Positions 1-6,834 of a stretch of 12,259 bases of DNA are shown here, piece after piece; the stretch's first letter is position 1, and each line of letters begins with the position of its first letter. Below the pieces are notes generated by a model. The model was not told where the DNA came from. It saw only the letters and a list, made by a program, of their open reading frames with translations, and made no database searches. Made by a program: the position numbers and the translations under genes. The DNA is from Flavobacteriales bacterium (lineage in GTDB: Bacteria > Bacteroidota > Bacteroidia > Flavobacteriales_D > Crocinitomicaceae): the NCBI GenBank assembly GCA_947476515.1, contig CANJQZ010000040.1, positions 1 to 12,259 of the forward strand, in the 5' to 3' direction.

Positions 1-671
1 CTGAAATGTTTAATAACATTTCAGTTAACTACGATTTTCTGAATCACTTTTTATCTTTAGGAATAGATCATATTTGGAGAAGAAAAGCAATTCGTCAATT
101 AAAAGAAATAGAACCAAAAAAAATCCTGGATATTGCAACGGGTACAGGTGACTTTGCCATTGCTGCCCTAAAATTAAATCCTACTGAAATTGTTGGACTT
201 GATATTTCATCAGGTATGTTAGAGGTTGGTAAAAAGAAAATGAATCACAAGAAAATAGACCACATCATTAATATGCAACTGGGTGATTCTGAGAGTATTC
301 CTTTTGAAACTGATTATTTTGATGCTTTAACAGTTGGTTTTGGCGTAAGGAATTTTGAAAATTTGGAAAAAGGTTTATCTGAAATGCTTAGGGTGGTTCG
401 AAAAGATGGTAAAATTGTCATTTTAGAATTTTCAAAACCAAAACACTTTCCGATTAAACAATTATTTACTTTTTACTCAAAATATTTTATACCATTTTTC
501 GGAAAAAGAATCTCCAAAGACGCAAAAGCTTATAGTTATCTGCCTGAAAGTGTGGCTGCATTTCCTGAAGGAAAAGAATTTGAGGATATCTTGAAAAATT
601 TAGGTTATAGAGAGGTTAAATCCAAATTGGTTAGCGGTGGTATAGCTTCCATCTATAGTGGAATAAAATAA
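1..671 (+). CDS. ubiE: Demethylmenaquinone methyltransferase UbiE/MenG, 5'-truncated by the window
   Basis: SAM-dependent C-methyltransferase that converts demethylmenaquinone to menaquinone, the last step in making the respiratory quinone; cytoplasmic. The reading frame is open to the window edge (the codon before the first ATG at 6 is GAA), and family members normally have a short N-terminal stretch before the 'EMFNNIS' motif, so the true start lies upstream and only some 15-25 residues should be missing. Counting from the ATG at 6, the UbiE/COQ5 signature 1 is at about residues 9-27 (YDFLNHFLSLGIDHIWRRK), the SAM-binding glycine motif at 40-50 (ILDIATGTGDF), the acidic residue after strand 2 at D66, and signature 2 at 129-144 (RVVRKDGKIVILEFSK). 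The stop is TAA at 669-671. porT follows 41 bases later on the same strand, a neighbour pair that recurs in Bacteroidetes. Family assignment is secure; a quinone other than menaquinone is unlikely in this phylum. Confidence 0.95.
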   Translation, partial: EMFNNISVNYDFLNHFLSLGIDHIWRRKAIRQLKEIEPKKILDIATGTGDFAIAALKLNPTEIVGLDISSGMLEVGKKKMNHKKIDHIINMQLGDSESIPFETDYFDALTVGFGVRNFENLEKGLSEMLRVVRKDGKIVILEFSKPKHFPIKQLFTFYSKYFIPFFGKRISKDAKAYSYLPESVAAFPEGKEFEDILKNLGYREVKSKLVSGGIASIYSGIK

Positions 672-712
672 AATTGCAACTTTCAAGTTAGGTTATCGTT
701 TTCAAAATAGAT

Positions 713-1426
713 ATGAAAAAATATTTGTATTTCCTCTTATTGATATTAGTGCCAATAATGGCTAATAGTCAGCGATTTAGGCAAGAAAGATACAAGAATT
801 TTGATAAGAGATTATTTCATTTTGGTTTTATGTTAGGTTATAACAAAGCAGATTTTACTGTTTATCAAGATGTAGATGCTTATGCAAAATATGGATTAAA
901 AACTTTATCCAATGAAGGTCAACCAGGAGGACAACTAGGCATTTTAACCACTATGCGCTTGGGGACACCGGTTTTAAGATTGCGTTTTATTCCTACCCTT
1001 TCCTTCCAAGAGCGACTTTTAACTTATAGCTTTTTAGACCCTAATGGTGGTAAGGATAAAACAAATGAAGAAAGGGTGAATTCAACCAATCTAGATTTTC
1101 CTTTAATGTTACAATTTAGAACCAAAAGATATAATAATTTCACTGCCTATGCCCTTCTTGGAGCTCAATATTCACTTGATCTTCAGTCACAAGAGAAAGC
1201 ATCTCAAAATTATATCGATCCGTATGTAAAAATTAAAAGAAATGATTATCAAGGTCAAATTGGAGGCGGCGTTGAATTTTTCGCTCCATATTTTAAGTTT
1301 GGAATTGAATTAAAATATTCTCAAGGAATATCTAATAGTTTTATTCAAGACAATACTTTCGTTGCCAAACCCATTAATTCTCTTTTTAATAAGGTATGGT
1401 CAGTTTCCATTATCTTTGAAGGATGA
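713..1426 (+). CDS. porT: PorT/SprT family type IX secretion system outer-membrane protein
   Basis: Outer-membrane beta-barrel protein of the type IX secretion system, needed for export of proteins with a T9SS C-terminal signal across the outer membrane (family knowledge from Porphyromonas PorT and Flavobacterium SprT). The 237-aa product has a signal peptide at residues 1 to about 19 (Lys-Lys, a hydrophobic core, then ANS-Q), followed by the characteristic start of the mature protein (RFRQERYKNFDKRLFHFGF) and alternating beta strands typical of an eight-stranded outer-membrane barrel (LGYNKADF, LRLRFIPTLSFQERLL, YALLGAQYSLDL, GIELKYSQGISNSF). It ends in a strand with an aromatic residue near the C-terminus (VWSVSIIFEG). 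Length is normal for the family. The position directly after ubiE supports the assignment. The ATG at 713 is the only start that keeps the signal peptide intact; no Shine-Dalgarno sequence is visible. The stop overlaps the start of the next gene by 4 bases. Confidence 0.9.
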   Translation: MKKYLYFLLLILVPIMANSQRFRQERYKNFDKRLFHFGFMLGYNKADFTVYQDVDAYAKYGLKTLSNEGQPGGQLGILTTMRLGTPVLRLRFIPTLSFQERLLTYSFLDPNGGKDKTNEERVNSTNLDFPLMLQFRTKRYNNFTAYALLGAQYSLDLQSQEKASQNYIDPYVKIKRNDYQGQIGGGVEFFAPYFKFGIELKYSQGISNSFIQDNTFVAKPINSLFNKVWSVSIIFEG

Positions 1427-2973
1427 TGCAACTTGTTACTTTTACCTGTTCTCCTGAACAAGCTTTGGATGAATCATATCTACTGCTCGAAATCAAAAAA
1501 CAACTAAACTATACTTCAAAGAAAAAATTATTTTTCCGTTGGAAAAAAAGAAGTTTGGATGCACGAAATAGAACTATAAAAGTAAATTGTAGTTTTGAGG
1601 TTTCTGAAGAGATTCTGCCCAGCCTGCTTCCTGATTTTGACTTTAAAAATGTAAAAAAAGAAATGTCTATTCACATAATTGGTGCTGGACCCGCCGGACT
1701 TTTTGCAGCTTTAGAATGCCTTTTATTAGGATTAAAACCTGTGCTTTTTGAGAGGGGAAAAGAAGTTCGAGCAAGACGAAGAGACCTAGCCATATTGAAC
1801 AAAGAAGGAATAGTGAATCCAGAATCTAATTATTGCTTTGGTGAAGGAGGCGCCGGAACCTATTCAGATGGAAAATTGTATACAAGATCCAAAAAAAGAG
1901 GTGATGTAGATCGGATATTGCAATTGCTCGTTTATTTTGGAGCGAATGAAAATATTTTAGTCGAAGCGCACCCTCATATTGGAACAAATAAATTACCACA
2001 AATTATTGAAAAAATAAGACAATTTATTATCGAAAAAGGTGGTGAGGTTCATTTTGAATCTAAATTAACCGATTTAAAAGTTGAATCAAAGAGAATAAAA
2101 AGCTTTGAGATTAACGCTACTAAGTGGATTGATACTGACGCCCTTATTTTGGCTACAGGTCACTCCGCAAGAGATATTTTTTATCTACTTCAAAAACATA
2201 AGATAAGAATTGAAGCGAAACCATTTGCCGTAGGAGTTCGTGTTGAACATCAACAATCCTATATAGACCAACTTCAGTACCACAATCAATTAAGTGGTGA
2301 ATTATTACCTCCAGCTTCCTATAGTTTAGTAAGTCAAATAGATGGACGAGGAGTTTATTCTTTTTGTATGTGCCCTGGAGGAATTATTGCACCTTGCGCC
2401 ACAAGTGACGGCGAAGTTGTCACCAATGGTTGGTCGCCCTCCAAGCGCAATAATCCTTATGCAAATGCTGGAATTGTAGTAAGTATTGATCCGAGTGATT
2501 TTCCCAATTTTAAAACGAATCCCCTGGTTTGTCTTGAGTTTCAAAAAATGATAGAGGAAAAATCATGGTCTTCAGCTGGCAAAAATCAGAAAGTTCCTGC
2601 ACAAACATTAAAAGATTTTATTGATCGAAAAAAATCAACTCATTTCCCTGAAAGTTCTTATTATATTGGACTAACAAGTGTCGAAATGGATGATATCTTT
2701 CCAACTTTTGTAGTAGATCGATTAAGAAAAGGATTTAATGAATTTGATAAGAAAATGCCCGGATTTATCAGTCAACAAGCAATAGTACATGCTCCAGAAT
2801 CTAGGACATCTTCCCCAGTATTAATTCCTCGAAATCATGAAACAATGGAACATGTTGACATCAGTGGTTTATATCCGTGTGCAGAAGGGGCTGGCTATGC
2901 TGGAGGAATTGTTTCTGCTGCTATTGATGGCGCTAAATGTGTCCAAGCCATACACAACAAGATTTCAAAATAA
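1423..2973 (+). CDS. FAD-dependent dehydrogenase (COG2509-type flavoprotein)
   Basis: Predicted cytoplasmic NAD(P)/FAD-dependent oxidoreductase of the uncharacterised COG2509 family; its substrate is not known. Residues 1-80 form the small N-terminal domain usual in this family, with a basic patch around 33-52 (KKKLFFRWKKRSLDAR). The Rossmann FAD-binding motif GAGPAG is at 87-92, followed by FERG at 109-112. A family-typical glycine-rich segment FGEGGAGTYSDGKLYTR lies at 139-155, the second dinucleotide motif LILATGHSARD at 241-251, and a C-terminal FAD-contacting motif GLYPCAEGAGYAGGIVSAA at 482-500. Cysteines 315 and 317 (FCMCPGG) are also typical. There is no signal peptide or membrane segment. 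The start overlaps the porT stop (ATGA), which implies translational coupling; a second ATG directly follows at 1426, so the first residue is uncertain by one. The length of 516 aa is normal. Confidence is high for the family and low for any specific role. Confidence 0.88.
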   Translation: MMQLVTFTCSPEQALDESYLLLEIKKQLNYTSKKKLFFRWKKRSLDARNRTIKVNCSFEVSEEILPSLLPDFDFKNVKKEMSIHIIGAGPAGLFAALECLLLGLKPVLFERGKEVRARRRDLAILNKEGIVNPESNYCFGEGGAGTYSDGKLYTRSKKRGDVDRILQLLVYFGANENILVEAHPHIGTNKLPQIIEKIRQFIIEKGGEVHFESKLTDLKVESKRIKSFEINATKWIDTDALILATGHSARDIFYLLQKHKIRIEAKPFAVGVRVEHQQSYIDQLQYHNQLSGELLPPASYSLVSQIDGRGVYSFCMCPGGIIAPCATSDGEVVTNGWSPSKRNNPYANAGIVVSIDPSDFPNFKTNPLVCLEFQKMIEEKSWSSAGKNQKVPAQTLKDFIDRKKSTHFPESSYYIGLTSVEMDDIFPTFVVDRLRKGFNEFDKKMPGFISQQAIVHAPESRTSSPVLIPRNHETMEHVDISGLYPCAEGAGYAGGIVSAAIDGAKCVQAIHNKISK

Positions 2974-3008
2974 GAGCCTTTCCCTCTTTCTATTACTTCC
3001 ATTATTAA

Positions 3009-3016
3009 TACCTTTG
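3009..3016 (+). promoter_or_regulatory. Bacteroidetes -7 promoter box (TACCTTTG) for mnmA
   Basis: TACCTTTG exactly matches the Bacteroidetes sigma-A -7 consensus TAnnTTTG and ends only 4 bases before the mnmA ATG at 3021. With a start site about 7 bases beyond the box, the transcript would begin at or within a few bases of the start codon, giving a leaderless or near-leaderless mRNA. No clear TTG -33 element lies at the usual 17-23 base spacing, so the promoter is inferred from the -7 box and its position. Confidence 0.6.
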
Positions 3017-3020
3017 CAGT

Positions 3021-4199
3021 ATGAAAAGGGTTGTAGTTGGACTTTCAGGTGGTGTAGATTCAAGTGTTGCAGCATATCAATTGATTCAAGAAGGATATGA
3101 GGTGATAGGAATGTTTATGCGAAATTGGCATGACGAATCTGTTACACTCTCTGATGAATGTCCCTGGATTGATGATTCTAACGATGCACTGCTTATTGCC
3201 AATCAATTAGGGATTCCGTTTCAAGTGATCGATTTAAGTGCTGAATATAAAGAAAGAATCATTGATTATATGTTTACTGCATATGAGAATGGTACGACAC
3301 CCAATCCTGATGTGCTGTGTAATAGGGAAATTAAATTTGATGTTTTTCTTAAAGCCGCTATGGACTTAGGAGCTGATTATGTTGCAACAGGACATTATTG
3401 CAGAAAAAAAACTAATGAGGATGGAACATACTCCTTATTGTCTGGAATAGACAAGACAAAAGATCAATCTTATTTCTTATGTCAAATTAGACAAGAGCAA
3501 TTAGCAAAAGCTTTATTTCCGATAGGTAATTTAGAAAAATCTAAGGTTCGTGAAATCGCAAAAAAACTAAACTTAGTTACTGCAGATAAAAAAGATTCGC
3601 AAGGTTTGTGTTTTGTAGGGAAGATTAGTTTGCCTGAATTTTTACAGCAAAAACTTAAGGCCAAGGCAGGGAATGTTCTAGAAGTATCACCAACAGAAGA
3701 GCAATACAAAGCCTATAATGCAATCACTCCTATTTTAGAAAATGTAGTAGCACTTTCAGAAGCTTATAAATATGAACCTAATATGGGGATAAAGGTTGCA
3801 GAACATCAAGGAGCGCATTTTTATACCATAGGTCAAAGAAAAGGATTGCATGTTGGAGGAAGACCATTACCAAGTTTTGTTATCGCTACAGATACAGAAA
3901 ACAATCTGGTATACACTGGTCAGACCGACCAACACCCTGGATTAAATAAATACGCATTGAAACTTGAAGCTTCAAGTATGAATTGGTTGCGACCTGAACT
4001 TAAGTTCAATCTAGAAAATGGAGTTCAATTTGATGTTCGAATTCGCTACAGACAAGCACTTAGGCCTGCCATTTTAATCAAAAAAGAAGAGGGTTATTTT
4101 TTATTTTTCTCTGAAAAAGAAAAAGGAATTACGCCTGGACAATTTGCTGCTTGGTATATTGGAGATGATTTGATAGGATCTGCAGCAATTATGAATTAA
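3021..4199 (+). CDS. mnmA: tRNA-specific 2-thiouridylase MnmA
   Basis: Cytoplasmic ATP-dependent enzyme that thiolates position 2 of the wobble uridine (U34) in tRNA for Lys, Glu and Gln, taking persulfide sulfur from a cysteine desulfurase relay. The PP-loop ATP pyrophosphatase motif SGGVDSS is at residues 9-15. The two catalytic cysteines are C100 (NPDVLCNREIKF) and C197 (DSQGLCFVG), and the ATP/tRNA-contacting ATGHY is at 122-126. The central beta-barrel domain begins near HFYTIGQRKG (266-275) and the C-terminal domain carries RIRYRQ (340-345) and GITPGQFAAWY (369-379). The 392 aa exceed the roughly 368 aa of E. coli MnmA mainly through an extra segment at about 222-256, just before the barrel; similar insertions are known in Bacteroidetes homologues. 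A 47-base gap with its own -7 box separates it from the flavoprotein gene. It meets a minus-strand small gene tail to tail, with a 4-base overlap. Confidence 0.96.
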   Translation: MKRVVVGLSGGVDSSVAAYQLIQEGYEVIGMFMRNWHDESVTLSDECPWIDDSNDALLIANQLGIPFQVIDLSAEYKERIIDYMFTAYENGTTPNPDVLCNREIKFDVFLKAAMDLGADYVATGHYCRKKTNEDGTYSLLSGIDKTKDQSYFLCQIRQEQLAKALFPIGNLEKSKVREIAKKLNLVTADKKDSQGLCFVGKISLPEFLQQKLKAKAGNVLEVSPTEEQYKAYNAITPILENVVALSEAYKYEPNMGIKVAEHQGAHFYTIGQRKGLHVGGRPLPSFVIATDTENNLVYTGQTDQHPGLNKYALKLEASSMNWLRPELKFNLENGVQFDVRIRYRQALRPAILIKKEEGYFLFFSEKEKGITPGQFAAWYIGDDLIGSAAIMN

Positions 4200-4423
4200 T
4201 TCATATTTACTGAAAAGAAAAGAGAATTTTCCTCTACTTCTTTAGTATTAGCTTTTCTTATCTTATCTAATAAATCAGCTACTTCAAATACATTTAGATT
4301 GCTTAATTCACCTAGTTCACGATGCTTGGATAATTTTAATTGTGCCTGATGAATAGTTTTGGTTCTTAGTGATTGCATATAAATTGTCATTATAAATAAA
4401 TTAACTATGCACTGATACGGCAT
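4196..4423 (-). CDS. Small hypothetical protein (up to 75 aa)
   Basis: Not recognised. The longest form starts at ATG 4423 (75 aa); later ATGs at 4390 (64 aa) and 4378 (60 aa) are also possible. The last 60 residues are rich in Lys, Glu, Leu and Asn and look like a soluble alpha-helical protein (HQAQLKLSKHRELGEL, then VFEVADLLDKIRKANTKEVEE); the first 19 residues of the long form are more hydrophobic but too short and irregular for a clear signal peptide. Support for a real gene comes from an upstream TTTG-N22-TCTTTTTG element ending 5 bases before ATG 4423, close to the Bacteroidetes promoter layout. The predicted start site would allow either a leaderless mRNA using ATG 4423 or a roughly 33-base leader before ATG 4390. 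It converges on mnmA, sharing 4 bases at the stop codons. There is no evidence for function, and the ORF could still be spurious. Confidence 0.42.
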   Translation of the reverse strand: MPYQCIVNLFIMTIYMQSLRTKTIHQAQLKLSKHRELGELSNLNVFEVADLLDKIRKANTKEVEENSLFFSVNMN

Positions 4424-4428
4424 GCAAG

Positions 4429-4462
4429 CAAAAAGAGTTTCATTTTTAGGTAATAATTCAAA
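4429..4462 (-). promoter_or_regulatory. Putative promoter of the small hypothetical gene
   Basis: Read on the minus strand, TTTG (4462-4459) is followed after 22 bases by TCTTTTTG (4436-4429), which matches the Bacteroidetes layout TTG-N17-23-TAnnTTTG with one mismatch (C for A at the second base of the -7 box). The box ends 5 bases before ATG 4423. Such short motifs occur by chance in AT-rich DNA, so this is a moderate inference. Confidence 0.4.
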
Positions 4463-4474
4463 CTAAATTTTTAA

Positions 4475-4497
4475 ATAATGACTGTATTTATCATTAT
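4475..4497. repeat. Short AT-rich inverted repeat in the intergenic gap
   Basis: A perfect 7-base inverted repeat (ATAATGA at 4475-4481, TCATTAT at 4491-4497) with a 9-base loop, lying upstream of the small gene's promoter. It could be an operator-like site or a weak hairpin, but with six A/T pairs out of seven it may be chance. Apart from this and the terminator at 4541, I see nothing in the AT-rich stretch 4463-4580. Confidence 0.25.
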
Positions 4498-4540
4498 ATC
4501 AATTACTTAAAAGTTTGTTTTTTGAAATAAATAATCAAAA

Positions 4541-4563
4541 AAAAGGCGCTATTAGCGCCTTTT
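4541..4563 (-). terminator. Intrinsic terminator of the adhesin / porP-like / ompA-like operon
   Basis: A perfect 10-bp inverted repeat (arm AAAAGGCGCT at 4541-4550 and its complement at 4554-4563) with a 3-base loop. On the minus strand the GC-rich core AGCGCC is followed by eight T residues, a textbook rho-independent terminator 18 bases beyond the stop of the OmpA-family gene. On the plus strand the tail is only four T residues, so it may work weakly in that direction for readthrough from mnmA. Confidence 0.88.
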
Positions 4564-4580
4564 GAAGTAACATTATTAGA

Positions 4581-6833
4581 CTAATGTTCTAATGAATTAT
4601 TATTTAACTCCTCATTTGTTGGTGTCAACAATTTCAATTCAGTTCTACGATTAGCTTGATGATCTATTTCAGAACATGGAATATCATCTGAACAATTATT
4701 TAAAAGTTTTGTTTCGCCATAACCTTTTGCGACAATCATTTCTTTACTAATTCCTTTACTTATAATATAATCAACACAACTTTGAGAACGACTGTTGGAT
4801 AATCTAGTATTGTATTCAAAAGAACCTCTAGAATCTGTATGCGAAGATAATTCAACTCGCAATTCCGGTCTTTCTTTCATGTAGGTTACCAATTTATCTA
4901 ATTCAAGCATTCCTTCTGGACGCAGTGTAGATTTATCAAAATTATAAAGAACCATATCTAAACGAATAAATTCATCTCCCATTTTGGTTTTCATTTGAAC
5001 CGGTAATGCAATAGTATCTACACAATTACCAGTTAATGAATTTGAAATTATTAAGTGTCCATCTTCATGATTTATTAGATTCATTCTAACAGAATCAATC
5101 AAATTATCACCTTCATTTCTCCAGGAATAAGAACCATTGTCATCTGTAAGATATTTATAAATCGTGCCGTCATGCTTATATAAATTCATCATAACACCAG
5201 TTAAACTTTGACCTGTTTCATCTTGAGCTATTAATTTACTTACATTTTTCTTAAAATAAGATGTTAAATCAATTTTAAATTCACCTTCGTTTTCTGCAGT
5301 AAAAAAAGCAGAATCTGCAGCATTCACATCATCACCCTTGAAAAATATTTTATACTTTCTGCCTTTATTCAGTGTATAAGTAGCTGTCTCACCCTTTGCA
5401 TTTGTTTTTAGGGCTTCAATCTTCTTTTTCTTGATATCTAAAATATAAACTTTTTGGCCTTTCATGGGTGTTCCTTTGCATGACTTTAAATTCACCAATA
5501 GCTGTGCTTCATATACAGGTGCATCAAAAGAATAAATTTGATCCACCCAATTTTCTCTATTTGAGGAAAAATATCCTTTTGCAGATTCTTCATTTACATA
5601 ATAAGCAAAATCGTCACTGTTAGAGTTCAAAGGAACTCCAAGATGCGTAGGTGTTTCATCATCAAATTCTGTAGCGTATATATCTAAACCGCCTAATCCA
5701 TACCATCCATTAGAGGAAAAATACAAAATACCTTTAGAAGAAATGAATGGAAAAGATTCATCACCTGAACTGTTAATATTGTCCCCTAATCGAACTACAT
5801 CAGACCATTCACCATCAATATAGGTAGTTTTATAAATGTCAGAACTATAAACCTTTCCTCCTGCTGTATAAGGAATACTACCAGGACGATTTGAAACAAA
5901 ATAAACAGCACCAGTAGAATCCATGGTAGCATGTCCTGAAGAATAAGATTTATCATTAAATGGAAAATCAATTTCAGTCCAAGTATCACCGGAAATTTGA
6001 TAAACAGCAATTTTTAATTTTGAATATTTAATTCTTCCAACAGAATCAATTTCATTTTGATTGGTCGTAACAAAGGCTAAAGATTTATCTACATTAAATG
6101 ATATTGGACCATCATGAACAGGTTTTTGATTAAAATCTCTTATTTTACCTTTATAAAAGAATTCTATCCAAAAAGGTTTTTCATAAAATTTAGGTTTAAC
6201 TTTATCAGGATTAGCATCGAAATAAGCTAACTCAGTAAAATTTTGATTTGTTCTATCATATTCTCTTGAACGAGCACCATGTGTGTATCCAGTTGAAACA
6301 TATAAGATTCCACTTTTATAAGGAACAGCTCCGAATTCTTCCGCTTTATTTGCTTGTTTATATAATTTAATCGTATAATCCGTTTTAAAAGTTGACCTAA
6401 AATTAATTGTTTCAATGTTTTTTTTAAATGATATCAAATTTTTATCATTAGGAAAACGCATCAATGCAGTATCTGCTAAATTATTTAATCTTGCATATTG
6501 TTTGGTCATACAAAGCAAATTTAAAGCATTTAGAAAATCAATTTCTTTAGCTTCATTTTTATTGATCATTACTTGATTCCAATATAAAGATCGATCATAT
6601 TGCTCACTGTAATAAGCAGATTCGGCTGCTTTCGCTACATAAGACCAATCACCAAGCTTTTTGGAATTTTTCTTTGGGTTAATAAAAGAACTTGCCAATT
6701 CATCCCAAACTGGAAATGCATCTGCATACTTTAATTCGCCAGACAACTTGCTTGCGTAATCCGCTTTATAACTTTGAGAAAAACTTAAAGCTGAAATAAA
6801 TACGGTTGAAATAAAGGAAAATAGTATTTTCAT
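4581..6833 (-). CDS. TPR / beta-propeller / OmpA multi-domain cell-envelope protein (PorE-like architecture)
   Basis: A 750-aa periplasmic, outer-membrane-associated protein predicted to anchor a surface complex to peptidoglycan. Signal peptide at residues 1-19 (cleavage near SFS-Q); there is no lipobox cysteine, so it is probably not a lipoprotein. Residues about 30-135 are helical and TPR-like. Residues about 165-440 hold PD40/WD40-type propeller strands (AFVTTNQN 253-260, VYFVSNRPGS 310-319, FPFISSKGILYFSSNGW 361-377, GYFSSNREN 420-428). About 443-525 and 530-612 look like two carboxypeptidase-regulatory/Ig-like folds. The OmpA C-terminal domain is at about 625-736 (YNFDKSTLRPEG, SSHTDSRGSFEYNTRLSNSR, ANRRTEL); the peptidoglycan-contacting Asp and Arg correspond to D667 and R682. 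The domain order resembles Porphyromonas PorE (PG1058), but many such paralogues accompany PorP/SprF genes in Bacteroidetes, so I assign no symbol. It starts 1 base after the preceding stop and ends before a strong terminator. Confidence 0.88.
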   Translation of the reverse strand: MKILFSFISTVFISALSFSQSYKADYASKLSGELKYADAFPVWDELASSFINPKKNSKKLGDWSYVAKAAESAYYSEQYDRSLYWNQVMINKNEAKEIDFLNALNLLCMTKQYARLNNLADTALMRFPNDKNLISFKKNIETINFRSTFKTDYTIKLYKQANKAEEFGAVPYKSGILYVSTGYTHGARSREYDRTNQNFTELAYFDANPDKVKPKFYEKPFWIEFFYKGKIRDFNQKPVHDGPISFNVDKSLAFVTTNQNEIDSVGRIKYSKLKIAVYQISGDTWTEIDFPFNDKSYSSGHATMDSTGAVYFVSNRPGSIPYTAGGKVYSSDIYKTTYIDGEWSDVVRLGDNINSSGDESFPFISSKGILYFSSNGWYGLGGLDIYATEFDDETPTHLGVPLNSNSDDFAYYVNEESAKGYFSSNRENWVDQIYSFDAPVYEAQLLVNLKSCKGTPMKGQKVYILDIKKKKIEALKTNAKGETATYTLNKGRKYKIFFKGDDVNAADSAFFTAENEGEFKIDLTSYFKKNVSKLIAQDETGQSLTGVMMNLYKHDGTIYKYLTDDNGSYSWRNEGDNLIDSVRMNLINHEDGHLIISNSLTGNCVDTIALPVQMKTKMGDEFIRLDMVLYNFDKSTLRPEGMLELDKLVTYMKERPELRVELSSHTDSRGSFEYNTRLSNSRSQSCVDYIISKGISKEMIVAKGYGETKLLNNCSDDIPCSEIDHQANRRTELKLLTPTNEELNNNSLEH

Positions 6834-6834
6834 C

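Noticed and set aside
672..712. Promoter for porT in the ubiE-porT gap
   Set aside because: A TTG occurs at 674-676 but no TAnnTTTG box lies at the expected spacing; cotranscription with ubiE is simpler.
2326..2544. Minus-strand ORF of 72 codons inside the flavoprotein gene
   Set aside because: Lies wholly within a well-supported coding region on the other strand; the product has no recognisable features.
2837..3100. Plus-strand 87-codon ORF spanning the end of the flavoprotein gene and the start of mnmA
   Set aside because: Overlaps two secure genes in another frame; its hydrophobic stretch is an effect of the T-rich intergenic sequence.
4581..6833. Assigning the OmpA-domain protein as PorE itself or as a lipoprotein
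   Set aside because: The domain order fits but paralogues with the same order are common, and there is no lipobox cysteine after the signal peptide.
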